Shown here: positions 52,632-62,605 of the stretch, piece by piece
Layout of the letters: each line of letters begins with the position of its first letter
How positions within the stretch are numbered: position 1 is the stretch's first letter
Source: Streptococcus australis ATCC 700641
GTDB taxonomy: Bacteria > Bacillota > Bacilli > Lactobacillales > Streptococcaceae
Assembly (NCBI RefSeq): GCF_000186465.1
Contig: NZ_GL636091.1
Span: 304,779-368,778, forward strand
DNA: 64,000 bases
Direction of reading: 5' to 3'
Position numbers and translations under genes: made by a program
Notes under the pieces: model-generated
Database searches by the model: none
What the model was told of the DNA's origin: nothing
What the model saw: only the letters and a program-made list of their open reading frames with translations

Positions 52632-53723
52632 TTAAAAATCAATCCCTTTCCCAAATTCCTCAACCTTATCTGGTTCATCACTAAACAAAGTCACATGTCC
52701 CATTTTGCGGTTGTGCTTTGCTTCTATTTTACCATACATGTGGAGGTGGGCGCTTGGATTTTCTGTCACATATGTTTCAGCGGCCTCGACGTGTTGGCCG
52801 AGGACATTGAGCATGACAGCAGGGGCATGGAGGTGGATGCCTGGCAATGGTGCTCCCAGAACACCCAAGATATGGGTATCAAACTGGGAGAAGTCGCAAG
52901 CTTCGATTGAGTAGTGGCCAGAATTGTGCGGACGTGGGGCAATTTCATTGACGATGATATCATCAGCTGTTGCAAACATTTCCACGCAAAGGGTTCCAGA
53001 CAAGTTCAGTTGTTCTGCAATTCGTACTGCCATAGCTTTGGCTTTTTCAGCCAGACTTTCTGAAATGCGAGCTGGCACGATGGTCTTAGACAGGATATTG
53101 TTACGGTGGATATTTTCCTGAACCGGGAAAACTGTCACGTCCTTGCCATTTCCTGACACAATGACAGAAATTTCAAGGTCGAAATTGACGAATTCTTCTA
53201 AAACGCAATCTGCTGAATCCGCTAGTGCATAAGCTTCTTCTAAATCTGCTTCTGAGCGAATGACCTTTTGTCCATGCCCATCATAGCCACCAGTCGCAGT
53301 CTTGAGAACATAGTTTTTCGATAGGTCAATATCTGCCAAGTCTTGGCTTGAAGTCACGACCTTGTATGGGGCCACAGTGACTTGAGCCTTGTTGGAAAGA
53401 AAGTCCTTCTCAAAAATCCGGTTTTGGGAAATGCGAAGTAGGTCTGTTCCTTGTGGGAGCTGACCGTCTTTGATAACGGCATCCAAACCGTCAGCATCCA
53501 CATTTTCAAATTCATAAGTGAGAACATCACAGCGATCTGCCAACTGACGTAGAGCATCTACGTCGTCGTAAGGGGCCACGATAATTTCTGCCACACGAGA
53601 GGCTGGGCAATCAGCTGCTGGGTCCAACGCAATAACCTTGTGCCCCATATAGATAGCTGAGATTGCCATCATCTGACCAAGCTGGCCACCACCGATGATC
53701 CCAATGATTTTAGTTGAGCTCAT
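52632..53723 (-). CDS. purK: N5-carboxyaminoimidazole ribonucleotide synthase
   Basis: The 363-residue ATP-grasp enzyme carboxylates [17 protein letters not shown] at the N-terminus and [10 protein letters not shown] are typical, as is [24 protein letters not shown]. The start (53723) follows GAGGAG and overlaps purE by 14 bases. Confidence 0.96.
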   Translation of the reverse strand: MSSTKIIGIIGGGQLGQMMAISAIYMGHKVIALDPAADCPASRVAEIIVAPYDDVDALRQLADRCDVLTYEFENVDADGLDAVIKDGQLPQGTDLLRISQNRIFEKDFLSNKAQVTVAPYKVVTSSQDLADIDLSKNYVLKTATGGYDGHGQKVIRSEADLEEAYALADSADCVLEEFVNFDLEISVIVSGNGKDVTVFPVQENIHRNNILSKTIVPARISESLAEKAKAMAVRIAEQLNLSGTLCVEMFATADDIIVNEIAPRPHNSGHYSIEACDFSQFDTHILGVLGAPLPGIHLHAPAVMLNVLGQHVEAAETYVTENPSAHLHMYGKIEAKHNRKMGHVTLFSDEPDKVEEFGKGIDF

Positions 53724-54198
53724 TTGTAGACTCCTCTGCAATTTTTCCTTGTTCTTCTGCGAAATCCGCTAAAGCTGTCGCAATAGCCTGGTCTTCTACT
53801 GAAAGGAGACGAAGGGCAAAGAGGGCAGCGTTAGTCGCACCGGCTTCACCGATTGCCATGGTTGCGACTGGCACCCCACCTGGCATCTGAACGATAGAAT
53901 AAAGTGAATCCACACCGCTAAGGGCACGTGATTTGACTGGTACACCAATGACTGGAAGGGTTGTTTTAGCAGCGACCATGCCTGGCAAGTGAGCTGCGCC
54001 TCCAGCACCTGCAATGATAACCTTGATGCCACGGCTACGTGCTTCCTCGGCATGTTTGAACATGAGGTCAGGTGTGCGGTGGGCAGAGACAACTTTCTTT
54101 TCGTAGGCTACACCGAAGCGATCTAGGACTTCTGCTGTTTTTTGCATGGTTGCCCAGTCGGATTTTGAGCCCATGATGATGGAAATTACTGGTTTCAT
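53710..54198 (-). CDS. purE: N5-CAIR mutase
   Basis: The 162-residue enzyme has [20 protein letters not shown] and [19 protein letters not shown], the conserved PurE class I motifs. It moves the carboxyl group made by PurK. First of a new transcript with purK or read through from purD. Confidence 0.97.
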   Translation of the reverse strand: MKPVISIIMGSKSDWATMQKTAEVLDRFGVAYEKKVVSAHRTPDLMFKHAEEARSRGIKVIIAGAGGAAHLPGMVAAKTTLPVIGVPVKSRALSGVDSLYSIVQMPGGVPVATMAIGEAGATNAALFALRLLSVEDQAIATALADFAEEQGKIAEESTNELN

Positions 54199-54425
54199 TT
54201 CTTCTCCTTTTTTAATAATCGTCTAATGTAGTGCGGACGTAAGCGACCGCCTAGGGCGTTCCATTACTAAAACTGGAGTCTAGGTCTCCAGTTTTCCGAT
54301 CCTAGTAGCTTTGCTACTAGGAGTTCCACTACTGCGACGATTATCTTATACTAGCTCGCTAACGCTCGCAAATCAAGCGACCATTATCTTAGTTTGGCTC
54401 GCTTTTAACGACCTACAGTCGCTGA
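54199..54425. repeat. Composite palindromic region between purD and purE
   Basis: Outer arms ATAATCGTC (54215-54223) and GACGATTAT (54336-54344) enclose two perfect hairpins: AAAACTGGAG / CTCCAGTTTT (54269-54295) and CCTAGTAGC / GCTACTAGG (54301-54321). Then two imperfect direct repeats begin GCGACGATTATCTTA (54335) and GCGACCATTATCTTA (54378), each followed by GGCTCGCT-like sequence. No ORF. It may end or attenuate purD, or be a mobile repeat. Confidence 0.7.
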
Positions 54426-55688
54426 TTATTTGTTAGCCTTGCTTCCGATATCGTTTCGATAGAACAAGCCTTCTGTATTTTGTTTGTTAAGTTCGTTGTA
54501 GATAATGTTTTGGCCGTTTTTGACGGTGTCTGCTGTTGTGACCAGCATGTAGACACGTCCGCCGTTTGAAAGAAGGTCTTGTCCATTTTCAGCGAATTTG
54601 GCACCGGCATAGTAAGTGATGATGTCACCCTCCGTCTTGGCTGGAAGTTTGACCCCCTTCTCATAAGCGAGTGGGTATCCGTTTGAGGCTACAACAACGC
54701 CTAGTGTCACACCCTTGTCGGTCCAGGTAATAGCTGGCTCTTTACCATCCAAAATGTCCGTGATATTTTGTGCAAAATCTGATGTCAAGCGAGGCAAGAT
54801 GATTTGCGTTTCAGGATCTCCGAAACGAGCGTTAAACTCGATAACTTTAGGGCCATCAGCTGTCAAGATAAGCCCCGCGTAAAGGACACCAAGATAAGGA
54901 CGACCTTCTTTTATCATGCCTTCGAGGACTGGCTTGACAATGGTGTCAACCGCTGTGTCAACCACGCTCTGTGACAAGTGAGGAACTGGCGCATAAGCCC
55001 CCATCCCACCAGTGTTAGGACCCTTGTCGCCATCATAAGCACGTTTGTGGTCCTGAGCCGTTGGCATGATGTAGAACTTATCCCCATTGACAAAGGCAAA
55101 GAGAGAAAACTCTTCTCCGTCAAGGAATTCCTCGATGACCACACGCGCACCTGAGTCACCGAATTTATTGTCCAAAAGCATCTCGTGAGCGGCTTCTACG
55201 GCTTGCTCGACTGTCTCAGCAACGACGACACCTTTACCAAGGGCCAAACCGTCTGCCTTGACCACGATAGGAGCCCCCTGCTTTTCGATATAGGCCTTGG
55301 CTTCCTTGAAATCTGAAAAGGTGCCATAAGCTGCTGTCGGAACGTCGTACTTAACCATGATTTCTTTAGCAAAATCCTTAGACCACTCCAGCTCAGCCGC
55401 AGCTTTGGTCGGACCAAAAGCCTTGAGGCCAGCTGCATTGAAATCATCCACGATCCCGGCCGCAAGGGCATCATCTGGGCCAATGAAGGTCCAAGCAATA
55501 TCATTGACTTTTGCGAAGTCAATCAGCTTAGAATGTTCGGAAATTCCGATATTGATCAAATCCAGACCATCTAATCGCATCCCGTCATTACCAGGAGCCA
55601 CAAAAACCTGCTCAACGTCTTTAGACTCCAACAATTTCTTGGCAACCGCATGTTCACGACCGCCAGATCCAACAACCAAAAGTTTCAT
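54426..55688 (-). CDS. purD: Phosphoribosylamine-glycine ligase
   Basis: The 420-residue ATP-grasp enzyme joins phosphoribosylamine and glycine. KLLVVGSGGREHAVA, GLALGKGVVVAE and YPYLGVLYAG-like (RPYLGVLYAGLI) with EFNARFGDPETQ are typical. AAGAGG lies before the ATG. A TATAAT (55720-55725, read leftward) is a likely own promoter, with CGAACGA upstream as a weak PurBox-like half. Confidence 0.97.
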   Translation of the reverse strand: MKLLVVGSGGREHAVAKKLLESKDVEQVFVAPGNDGMRLDGLDLINIGISEHSKLIDFAKVNDIAWTFIGPDDALAAGIVDDFNAAGLKAFGPTKAAAELEWSKDFAKEIMVKYDVPTAAYGTFSDFKEAKAYIEKQGAPIVVKADGLALGKGVVVAETVEQAVEAAHEMLLDNKFGDSGARVVIEEFLDGEEFSLFAFVNGDKFYIMPTAQDHKRAYDGDKGPNTGGMGAYAPVPHLSQSVVDTAVDTIVKPVLEGMIKEGRPYLGVLYAGLILTADGPKVIEFNARFGDPETQIILPRLTSDFAQNITDILDGKEPAITWTDKGVTLGVVVASNGYPLAYEKGVKLPAKTEGDIITYYAGAKFAENGQDLLSNGGRVYMLVTTADTVKNGQNIIYNELNKQNTEGLFYRNDIGSKANK

Positions 55689-55824
55689 CTCGAACCTCTT
55701 TTGCGAATTATTTTATTAAATTATATCATAATCGTTCGTTTTATTCTAATATTTCAAGAAACATCCGATGATTTTCATTAGAAAACAAACTTTTTTCATT
55801 ATTTTTTAAATTTCTGCTCCTTTT

Positions 55825-55839
55825 TACGAATATTATAAT
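55825..55839 (+). promoter_or_regulatory. SigX (ComX) promoter of lytF
   Basis: TACGAATA (55825-55832) after a T-run is a perfect com-box, 41 bases before the ATG. A TATAAT (55834-55839) overlaps just behind it, so some SigA transcription is possible. Confidence 0.75.
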
Positions 55840-55872
55840 TGAGACCTCTACTATTTTTTAAAAAGGAGTTTT

Positions 55873-56886
55873 ATGCAGGGAATGAAGAAACTACTCTTGG
55901 CAGCTTGTCTTTTCTGGGCAGGGGCTTCACAAGTTGCAAGAGCAGAGCAAAATGTCAATTATATCTACAAGGAAAAGGGACAATTAGTTGTCCACCTCGG
56001 GACCATTCCAGACCGCTTCCAAAGCGTTAGCGTCCCCATTTGGTCCGAGCAAAACGGACAAGACGACCTCATTTGGTATCCAGTTCAACGAGGTGAAAAT
56101 GGGTTTGATTTGCAAGTACCTCTGACCAATCATTTGGATCAAGCAGGACTTTATCACATCCATGTCTACGGGATCCATTCTAACGGAAATATTGAAGGAC
56201 TGTTTCCTCTACAGACAATCGTTGAGAAAAAAGACCTCGCATCTTCCCAACCCAAGATCACAGTCCAACCTAGCGGTGCGCAGCTATTTGAGATCCAACT
56301 CCAACTCTTTGAAGATGTGGAGGAAGTCCTCTTTCCCATCTGGTCTGAACAAGATGGCCAAGACGACTTGATCTGGTATCCCGCAAAAAGAATGGCACCT
56401 GGCCGCTACCAATTGTCCTTCAATGCCGAAAAACATAAAGGGAACGGAACCTTTCATCTCCATGTTTACCAGAAAAACAAGGGACACTTAAAAGGCTTGC
56501 TCGCCACAGAATTTCAGGTCGAGCGGATTAAACCTGCTCCACTCGTCACCCAGCCAGATAATTACTATCCCATCGGCGAATGTACCTGGGCAGCAAAAGA
56601 GCTGGCTCCTTGGTCACAAAACTGGTGGGGTAACGGTGGTATGTGGACTACTAGTGCACGCGCTGCTGGATTCCGGACAGGAAACACCCCAGAGGTAGGT
56701 GCTATCGCCTGCTGGGATAATGGAGGCTATGGCCACGTTGCAGTCGTGACGGAGGTCGAACATAACCAAAAAATCCAAGTGAAGGAAGCCAATTACAATG
56801 GAAATCGGACCATCAACAATTTCCGTGGCTGGTTTGACCCCACGAATGTTGTCTGGGGAACGGTCAGCTATATCTATCCAAATTAA
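55873..56886 (+). CDS. lytF: Competence-induced murein hydrolase (LytF-like fratricin)
   Basis: The 337-residue secreted protein has a signal peptide (cleavage near ARA-EQ, residue 24-25) and two Bsp-type wall-binding repeats (~30-120 and ~128-218; [18 protein letters not shown] and [17 protein letters not shown]). The C-terminal CHAP domain (~230-337) has C237 in GECTWAA, H288 in GYGHVAVV and the NYNG region at ~308. The order matches LytF fratricins of S. gordonii/sanguinis/mutans, which lyse related non-competent cells to release DNA. AAAGGAG precedes the ATG. It is inserted opposite the pur genes with its own com-box. Confidence 0.88.
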   Translation: MQGMKKLLLAACLFWAGASQVARAEQNVNYIYKEKGQLVVHLGTIPDRFQSVSVPIWSEQNGQDDLIWYPVQRGENGFDLQVPLTNHLDQAGLYHIHVYGIHSNGNIEGLFPLQTIVEKKDLASSQPKITVQPSGAQLFEIQLQLFEDVEEVLFPIWSEQDGQDDLIWYPAKRMAPGRYQLSFNAEKHKGNGTFHLHVYQKNKGHLKGLLATEFQVERIKPAPLVTQPDNYYPIGECTWAAKELAPWSQNWWGNGGMWTTSARAAGFRTGNTPEVGAIACWDNGGYGHVAVVTEVEHNQKIQVKEANYNGNRTINNFRGWFDPTNVVWGTVSYIYPN

Positions 56887-56903
56887 AGGTCGCTTGACTA
56901 ATA

Positions 56904-56931
56904 AAGGCACTCATCTATCGATGAGTGCCTT
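56904..56931. terminator. Bidirectional terminator between lytF and purH
   Basis: AAGGCACTCATC (56904-56915) pairs perfectly with GATGAGTGCCTT (56920-56931). Confidence 0.85.
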
Positions 56932-56937
56932 ATTTGA

Positions 56938-58485
56938 TTAATGTCTGAAATGACGAACACCTGTAAAGACCATGGTCAAGCCGTATTTATCCGCAGCTTC
57001 GATTGACTCTTGGTCACGGACAGAGCCCCCTGGCTGGATGATGGCCTTGATCCCTGCTTTGGCGATTTCTTCCACATTGTCCGCAAATGGGAAGAAGGCA
57101 TCTGAAGCAAGAACAGCGCCGTCAAGACGGTCTTTAGCTTGGTCAATGGCAATACGGACGGAAGCCACGCGGTTGGTTTGACCTGGGCCAATACCAAGTG
57201 TCATGTGGTCGTTGGTCACGATGATCCCATTTGATTTGACATACTTAATGGCTTTCCATGCAAACTCAAGGGCAGTCGCTTCTGTCTCCGTTGGCTGGCG
57301 TTTGGTCACCACTTGCCAGTCAGTTGGGCTTTCTTTGACCACGTCTTGGTTTTGCACGAGAAGTCCACCGACAACACCTGTGTATTCTGATTCCACTTCG
57401 CTAGCATCTTGAGCGTCAAATGGCAAGACAAGGATTCGCAAGTTTTTCTTTTTATTAGTCAAAATTTCAAGTGCTTCGTCTGTGTAGCTTGGCGCGATGA
57501 TGATTTCAAGGAAAACACCATGCATCTTCTCAGCTGTCGTAGCATCTACCTCACGGTTGAGAACGACGATACCACCGAAAATTGATACTGGGTCAGACTC
57601 ATAAGCGTAATCCCAAGCTGTTTCGATATCCTCAGCCTGACCAATCCCACATGGGTTCATGTGTTTCAACGCCACAACGGTTGGACGGTCTTTGAAATCG
57701 CGAATGATACGAATCGCAGCATCCGCATCACGGATATTGTTGAAGGACAATTCCTTACCGTTGAGCTGTTTCGCTGATGCAATGGAGTAATCCGTTGGCA
57801 AGGCTTTTTGGTAGAAGTCTGCGTCTTGTTGAGGGTTCTCCCCGTAACGCATTGCTTGCTTAAGATCATAGGTCAGAGTGAGTTTTTCAGGTTTTTCTTC
57901 ACCCACTTGAGCTGTGAAGTATTCTGCAATCAAGGCATCGTAGGCCGCTGTGTGACGGAAAACCTTGGCTGCCAAACCTTGGCGAGTTTCGTAAGTTGTT
58001 TCACCGTTTGCTGCCAATTCGTCAAGCACAACAGCATAGTCAGCAGGGTCTACCACAACTGTTACGCTAGCGTGGTTTTTTGCTGCTGAACGAAGCATAG
58101 ATGGCCCACCGATATCTATGTTTTCCACCGCGTCAGCGTAAGTCACGTCTGGTTTTAGGATGGTTTCCTTGAATGGGTAAAGATTGACCACAACAAGGTC
58201 TATCAGTTCGATCTGATTATCCTTAGCAGCATCAAGGTGACTATCGAGGTCACGACGAGCGAGAAGACCACCGTGGATATTTGGATGGAGAGTCTTCACA
58301 CGGCCGTCCATCATTTCTGGAAAACCAGTCACATCGTCAATGGCAATGGTATCAACACCGGCATTATCAAGGGCAATTTTTGTCCCACCTGTTGAGATGA
58401 TGTCCCAACCGAGTTTCTTGAGTTCTTGGGCAAATTCAACAATGCCCGCTTTATCTGAAACACTAATTAGTGCGCGTTTAGTCAT
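56938..58485 (-). CDS. purH: Bifunctional AICAR formyltransferase / IMP cyclohydrolase
   Basis: The 515-residue protein has the IMP cyclohydrolase N-terminal domain ([49 protein letters not shown]) and the AICAR formyltransferase domain ([20 protein letters not shown]). It completes IMP synthesis. One base separates it from the upstream GNAT gene. Confidence 0.97.
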   Translation of the reverse strand: MTKRALISVSDKAGIVEFAQELKKLGWDIISTGGTKIALDNAGVDTIAIDDVTGFPEMMDGRVKTLHPNIHGGLLARRDLDSHLDAAKDNQIELIDLVVVNLYPFKETILKPDVTYADAVENIDIGGPSMLRSAAKNHASVTVVVDPADYAVVLDELAANGETTYETRQGLAAKVFRHTAAYDALIAEYFTAQVGEEKPEKLTLTYDLKQAMRYGENPQQDADFYQKALPTDYSIASAKQLNGKELSFNNIRDADAAIRIIRDFKDRPTVVALKHMNPCGIGQAEDIETAWDYAYESDPVSIFGGIVVLNREVDATTAEKMHGVFLEIIIAPSYTDEALEILTNKKKNLRILVLPFDAQDASEVESEYTGVVGGLLVQNQDVVKESPTDWQVVTKRQPTETEATALEFAWKAIKYVKSNGIIVTNDHMTLGIGPGQTNRVASVRIAIDQAKDRLDGAVLASDAFFPFADNVEEIAKAGIKAIIQPGGSVRDQESIEAADKYGLTMVFTGVRHFRH

Positions 58486-58486
58486 T

Positions 58487-58951
58487 CTATTCCTCTTTCT
58501 TTAGATCCAAGCGCATAGCGACTTCGTTATTTTCTTCTATAAATCCTGTTTCCTGAAAACCCAAACTAGTCAGCAGGTACTTCATTTTTTCATTTCCAAC
58601 TACATAATCTGCGATAATATGATTGCAAGCTCTATCCATCTGAGCCTCTTTGACCAGAACTTCCAAAGCTTTTCGTCCATAACCTTTTCCTTGGTACTGC
58701 TGGCCAATCATTATCCGCCAGATAAAGTATTCCGCTTCATCCTTGTCTATTTCCAGCAGGAGAAAGCCAACCACTTGCTCATCCCAATAGATTGCCATGG
58801 GAAACACATCACCATTCTCTCGGTAGAGCCATGCATCAGCTAAAGAACGCACATTTGGAGCTACGAAACATGCTCGTTCATCAGCTTCAGATATTTTCAA
58901 ATCCAGCACTGCCTGAAAACTGCTTTCATCTACTAATTTCAGCTCAATCAT
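58487..58951 (-). CDS. GNAT family acetyltransferase in the purine operon
   Basis: The 154-residue single-domain GNAT has the acetyl-CoA loop [21 protein letters not shown] and the terminal [24 protein letters not shown]. It resembles spermidine/diamine N-acetyltransferases (SpeG/BltD-like). It is co-oriented between the 124-residue ORF and purH. Substrate not established. Confidence 0.82.
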   Translation of the reverse strand: MIELKLVDESSFQAVLDLKISEADERACFVAPNVRSLADAWLYRENGDVFPMAIYWDEQVVGFLLLEIDKDEAEYFIWRIMIGQQYQGKGYGRKALEVLVKEAQMDRACNHIIADYVVGNEKMKYLLTSLGFQETGFIEENNEVAMRLDLKKEE

Positions 58952-58993
58952 TTTTTCTCCTTTTGAATGAATAGGGTTTGAGGTGATTAAAGA

Positions 58994-59368
58994 TTAACCT
59001 AACTCATATAAAAGGTAGTTATCAAAGTTTATGATTCCTTTGAGGTAATCTCTGTCTGATTTAGACAACTCAAATTCTGGAAAAGTCGCAATTAAACTGG
59101 ATAAATAAAAATAATTCGGGTGCCTACGATAAGAAAAACCTGCTTGACCGAATCTCCCTTGACAGAAATCATAGGCAAGTTTTAATTCTTGACTTGTGAC
59201 ACCATCTAAAATTTTATCTAACTCTGAAAGCTGACTTTTATCAGTATTTTCTATCATAGCTTTCACTGTATTTACTAAAACAAAAAGAAAATCATTAGTA
59301 TTATCCAGTAGGATTGGTCTGTTAGATAACTTATTTTTTAAATACATATAGTATTGGTCAATATTCAT
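58994..59368 (-). CDS. Hypothetical protein coupled to purN
   Basis: The 124-residue protein (MNIDQYYMYLKNKLSNRPILL...) shows no family motif; it contains FCQGRFGQAGFSYRRHPNYFYLSSL. It overlaps the purN stop by 4 bases (ATGA). AT-rich codon use, richer in N, Y and K than the pur genes, suggests recent arrival. Confidence 0.65.
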   Translation of the reverse strand: MNIDQYYMYLKNKLSNRPILLDNTNDFLFVLVNTVKAMIENTDKSQLSELDKILDGVTSQELKLAYDFCQGRFGQAGFSYRRHPNYFYLSSLIATFPEFELSKSDRDYLKGIINFDNYLLYELG

Positions 59369-59916
59369 TCTTTCCTCTCCACGCCCAAACGTTCCAAGAC
59401 TTCTGGATACAACTTGTACTCCGTTTCGTGGATGCGGGTTTCAAAAATGTCAAGGGTATCATCTGCTAGCCGTGGCACACGGACTTGTTTGATGACCTTA
59501 CCGGTATCCACACCCGAATCCACCCAGTGAATGGTCACACCAGACTGGTCAACACCTGCATTCCAAGCATCCTCAATACCATGAGCGCCTGGAAATTCTG
59601 GAAGATAAGCTGGGTGAATATTGATGATACGGCCTTCATAAGCCGCTAGCAAGGTTGGACCGACGATTTTCATATAACCCGCCAAACAGACTAGGTCAAT
59701 CTCGTGCTCATCCAAGAGCTCGACAATGGCTGCTTCGTAGTCTGCCTTGCTCTCAAACTCCTTGAGTTCGAAGGCATAGGAAGGAACTCCAAGATTTTCT
59801 GCACGCTCAAGTACATAGGCATCCCGGTGATCTGCAAAGACAAACTCTACTGGAAATTGGTCCGCAATCACCTGGAAGTTTGAGCCGTTGCCAGAGGCAA
59901 ATACAGCGATTTTCAT
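59365..59916 (-). CDS. purN: Phosphoribosylglycinamide formyltransferase
   Basis: The 183-residue enzyme begins KIAVFASGNGSNFQVIAD and contains LAGYMKIVGPTLL, INIHPAYLPEFPGAHGIEDAW (catalytic N, H) and VDSGVDTGKVI (catalytic D). It transfers formyl from 10-formyl-THF to GAR. Confidence 0.96.
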   Translation of the reverse strand: MKIAVFASGNGSNFQVIADQFPVEFVFADHRDAYVLERAENLGVPSYAFELKEFESKADYEAAIVELLDEHEIDLVCLAGYMKIVGPTLLAAYEGRIINIHPAYLPEFPGAHGIEDAWNAGVDQSGVTIHWVDSGVDTGKVIKQVRVPRLADDTLDIFETRIHETEYKLYPEVLERLGVERKE

Positions 59917-60100
59917 ATTCGATACAAAGGGACGTTTCGGCTAGCCGAACAGCTTCGTAGAAAAATAGGAAATCATTGCTGGGTGCTTGCACACAAAATG
60001 ATTTCTCTTTTTTCCTAGAAAATGAGTCCCGTGTTCAGTTAGGCTTGCTAACTAAACACTCCTTTCTACAATTTCTCCGTATAAAATGGTGATATCACCA
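59917..60100. other. Intergenic stretch with hairpins between purM and purN
   Basis: GGAAATCATT (59968-59977) pairs with AATGATTTC (59998-60006). GTGTTCAGTTAG and CTAACTAAACAC (60032-60060) form a stem with one mismatch. No ORF. These may modulate read-through in the pur operon or be repeat remnants. Confidence 0.5.
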
Positions 60101-61123
60101 TTACTTTATCACCACACTTGCGCCATCTTTCTTCACAATTCGACCGATTTCATAAACAGGTTCATCAAGAAGTTCTTTGACACGTTCCACATTTTCTGGT
60201 TTCACCGCAAGCATGAGACCCACACCCATATTGAAGATTTCAAACATCTCTTCATGTTTGATTTCACCATATTTTTCAAGAGCTTTGAAAATTGGAAGGA
60301 CAGGCACTTTACTTTCGTCAATTTCAGCCGCCAAGTCATCTGAGAACATCCGTGGGACATTTTCGATGAAGCCACCGCCTGTGATGTGGGCAATCCCATT
60401 GACCAATTCTTCTTTGATGAGTGGCAAGACAGCCTTGACATAGATGCGAGTGGGCTCCAAAAGAACGTCTTTCAGTTTCTTACCTTCCAACTCAGGCAAT
60501 ACTTCTTCCCCTGTGTAATCAGCAAAGACACGACGGACAAGGGAGTAGCCATTTGAGTGGATACCGCTTGAAGCAAGTCCGAGAAGGACGTCTCCCTCTG
60601 CTACTTTTGAACCGTCGATGATTTGAGATCTTTCGGCCACACCGACCGCAAAACCAGCCAAGTCATAGTCGTCTTCACCGTACATACCAGGCATTTCAGC
60701 CGTTTCACCACCGATGAGGGCTGCACCAGCTTGCACACAACCTTCGGCTACACCAGCAACCACTTGTTCCAATTTAGCTGGCTCATTCTTCCCAGTCGCC
60801 ACATAGTCTAGGAAGTAGAGGGGTTCTGCACCTGCAGCAATGATATCATTAACACACATAGCTACACAGTCTTGACCAATGGTATCGTGCTTGTCGTACT
60901 TGATAGCCAGCATGAGTTTGGTTCCAACACCGTCCGTCCCTGAGATCAAAACAGGCTCTTTGACACCTGTTTTTGAAAGGTCAAACATGCCACCGAAACC
61001 ACCAAGAGCTCCCATAACACCTGCACGCTCTGTACGTGCTACGTGTTTTTTGATCCGTTCAACAACTTCATAACCCGCTTCAACATCCACACCAGACTGC
61101 GCATAAGCATTTTTATTCGTCAT
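60101..61123 (-). CDS. purM: Phosphoribosylformylglycinamidine cyclo-ligase
   Basis: The 340-residue enzyme makes AIR from [27 protein letters not shown] and [11 protein letters not shown] are conserved. The start at 61123 ([13 protein letters not shown]) is favoured because AAAGGA lies 9 bases before it. Confidence 0.97.
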   Translation of the reverse strand: MTNKNAYAQSGVDVEAGYEVVERIKKHVARTERAGVMGALGGFGGMFDLSKTGVKEPVLISGTDGVGTKLMLAIKYDKHDTIGQDCVAMCVNDIIAAGAEPLYFLDYVATGKNEPAKLEQVVAGVAEGCVQAGAALIGGETAEMPGMYGEDDYDLAGFAVGVAERSQIIDGSKVAEGDVLLGLASSGIHSNGYSLVRRVFADYTGEEVLPELEGKKLKDVLLEPTRIYVKAVLPLIKEELVNGIAHITGGGFIENVPRMFSDDLAAEIDESKVPVLPIFKALEKYGEIKHEEMFEIFNMGVGLMLAVKPENVERVKELLDEPVYEIGRIVKKDGASVVIK

Positions 61124-61153
61124 TTTATTCATTCCTTTTCTTTTGCACTGTTC

Positions 61154-62593
61154 TTAATAGAAAGAAGTGTGTTCTTTCAAACTTTCTACATAGCGTTCTT
61201 CGTAGTCATACAAAGGCGTTGGGTATTTCCCATCAAAGTAGGCTACACAAAGACCACCGTTTGGTGCATCGGTATCAATGCCAATAGAATCAATCAAGCC
61301 ATCAATAGACAAGTAGGTCAAGCTATCCGCACCAATAATCTCACAGGTTTCCTCTACTGTATGGTTGGCTGCGATTAGCTCTTCGCGACTCTGAATATCA
61401 ATTCCATAGAAGCATGGATAAGCCAGAGCTGGGCTAGCAATTGCCACATGGACTTCTGTAGCCCCTGCTTCTTTCAACAATTTCACAATCCGACGAGACG
61501 TCGTTCCACGCACGATAGAATCATCAATCATGACAACCCGTTTGCCTTTCACGACCCCAGATACGGCAGAGAGCTTCATTCGCACTCCTTGTTCCCGCAA
61601 TTCCTGAGTCGGTTGGATAAAGGTCCGTTGGACATACTGATTCTTGATCAAGCCCATTTCATTTGGCAGGCCAGATTCTTCCGCAAAGCCCATGGCAGCA
61701 CTGAGAGAGGAGTTAGGAACCCCCACCACAATATCTGCCTGGTTCTTAAATTCTCGTGCCAACTGAGCTCCCATCCGCTTGCGAGCCGTATGAACGTTGA
61801 CCCCTTGGATATTGGAGTCAGGACGAGCAAAATAGATATACTCCATGGAACAAATCGCCAGTTGGGTATCATCCGTATAGCGATCATAGGTAATGCCGTT
61901 TTCATCGAAGATAACAAGCTCACCCGGATGTACATCTCGGATCCATTCTGCCCCGATAACCTCAAAAGCACAGGTTTCAGAAGAAACAACCAAGGCTCCA
62001 TTAGACATTTTCCCTATAGAAAGAGGACGGAAGCCATTTGGATCCAGCGCCGCAATCAGCTTATCTTCAAACAGCATCAGATAAGCAAAACCACCTTTGA
62101 CTGTATTGAGCGCTTCCTTGATTTTCCCCATAAAGGACGGGTTATGACTCCGTCGAATCAAGTGGGCCAGTATTTCTGAGTCAGAGGTTGAGCTAAAGAT
62201 GGCTCCATTTTTTTCTAATTCAGATTTGAGAGATTGGGCATTGGTCAAATTCCCATTATGGGCCAGACCAAACTGCGTATCTTGAAAGCGGAAGAGGAAG
62301 GGTTGGATGTTATCCACAGACGCTTCCCCCGCTGTCGCATAGCGAACATGCCCAATAGCAGAGCTTCCTGTTAATTTTTCCAAATTTAATGGATTCCGAA
62401 AGACTTCTGAAAGAAGGCCTGTGTCTCGATGGCGTCTCAGGATTCCTTGGTCATTGGCCAGGATTCCTGCTCCTTCTTGTCCCCGGTGTTGGAGACTGTG
62501 AAGCCCAAAATAAGTGAGTTTCGCAGCATCTGGATGCCCCCAAATCCCAAAGACTCCACACTCTTCATTAAGAGATTTTACTTCGTATGTCAT
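61154..62593 (-). CDS. purF: Amidophosphoribosyltransferase
   Basis: The 479-residue enzyme catalyses the committed step of purine synthesis. A short propeptide precedes the catalytic cysteine in [10 protein letters not shown]. The PRPP loop is [14 protein letters not shown], and the Fe-S cysteines ([14 protein letters not shown] and others) are in place. It follows purL by 12 bases. Confidence 0.97.
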   Translation of the reverse strand: MTYEVKSLNEECGVFGIWGHPDAAKLTYFGLHSLQHRGQEGAGILANDQGILRRHRDTGLLSEVFRNPLNLEKLTGSSAIGHVRYATAGEASVDNIQPFLFRFQDTQFGLAHNGNLTNAQSLKSELEKNGAIFSSTSDSEILAHLIRRSHNPSFMGKIKEALNTVKGGFAYLMLFEDKLIAALDPNGFRPLSIGKMSNGALVVSSETCAFEVIGAEWIRDVHPGELVIFDENGITYDRYTDDTQLAICSMEYIYFARPDSNIQGVNVHTARKRMGAQLAREFKNQADIVVGVPNSSLSAAMGFAEESGLPNEMGLIKNQYVQRTFIQPTQELREQGVRMKLSAVSGVVKGKRVVMIDDSIVRGTTSRRIVKLLKEAGATEVHVAIASPALAYPCFYGIDIQSREELIAANHTVEETCEIIGADSLTYLSIDGLIDSIGIDTDAPNGGLCVAYFDGKYPTPLYDYEERYVESLKEHTSFY

Positions 62594-62605
62594 GTTGTAT
62601 ACCTT

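Noticed and set aside
61448..62179. 243-codon plus-strand ORF opposite purF
   Set aside because: Antisense to a conserved gene; composition (rich in H, R, S and I) is that of a shadow frame.
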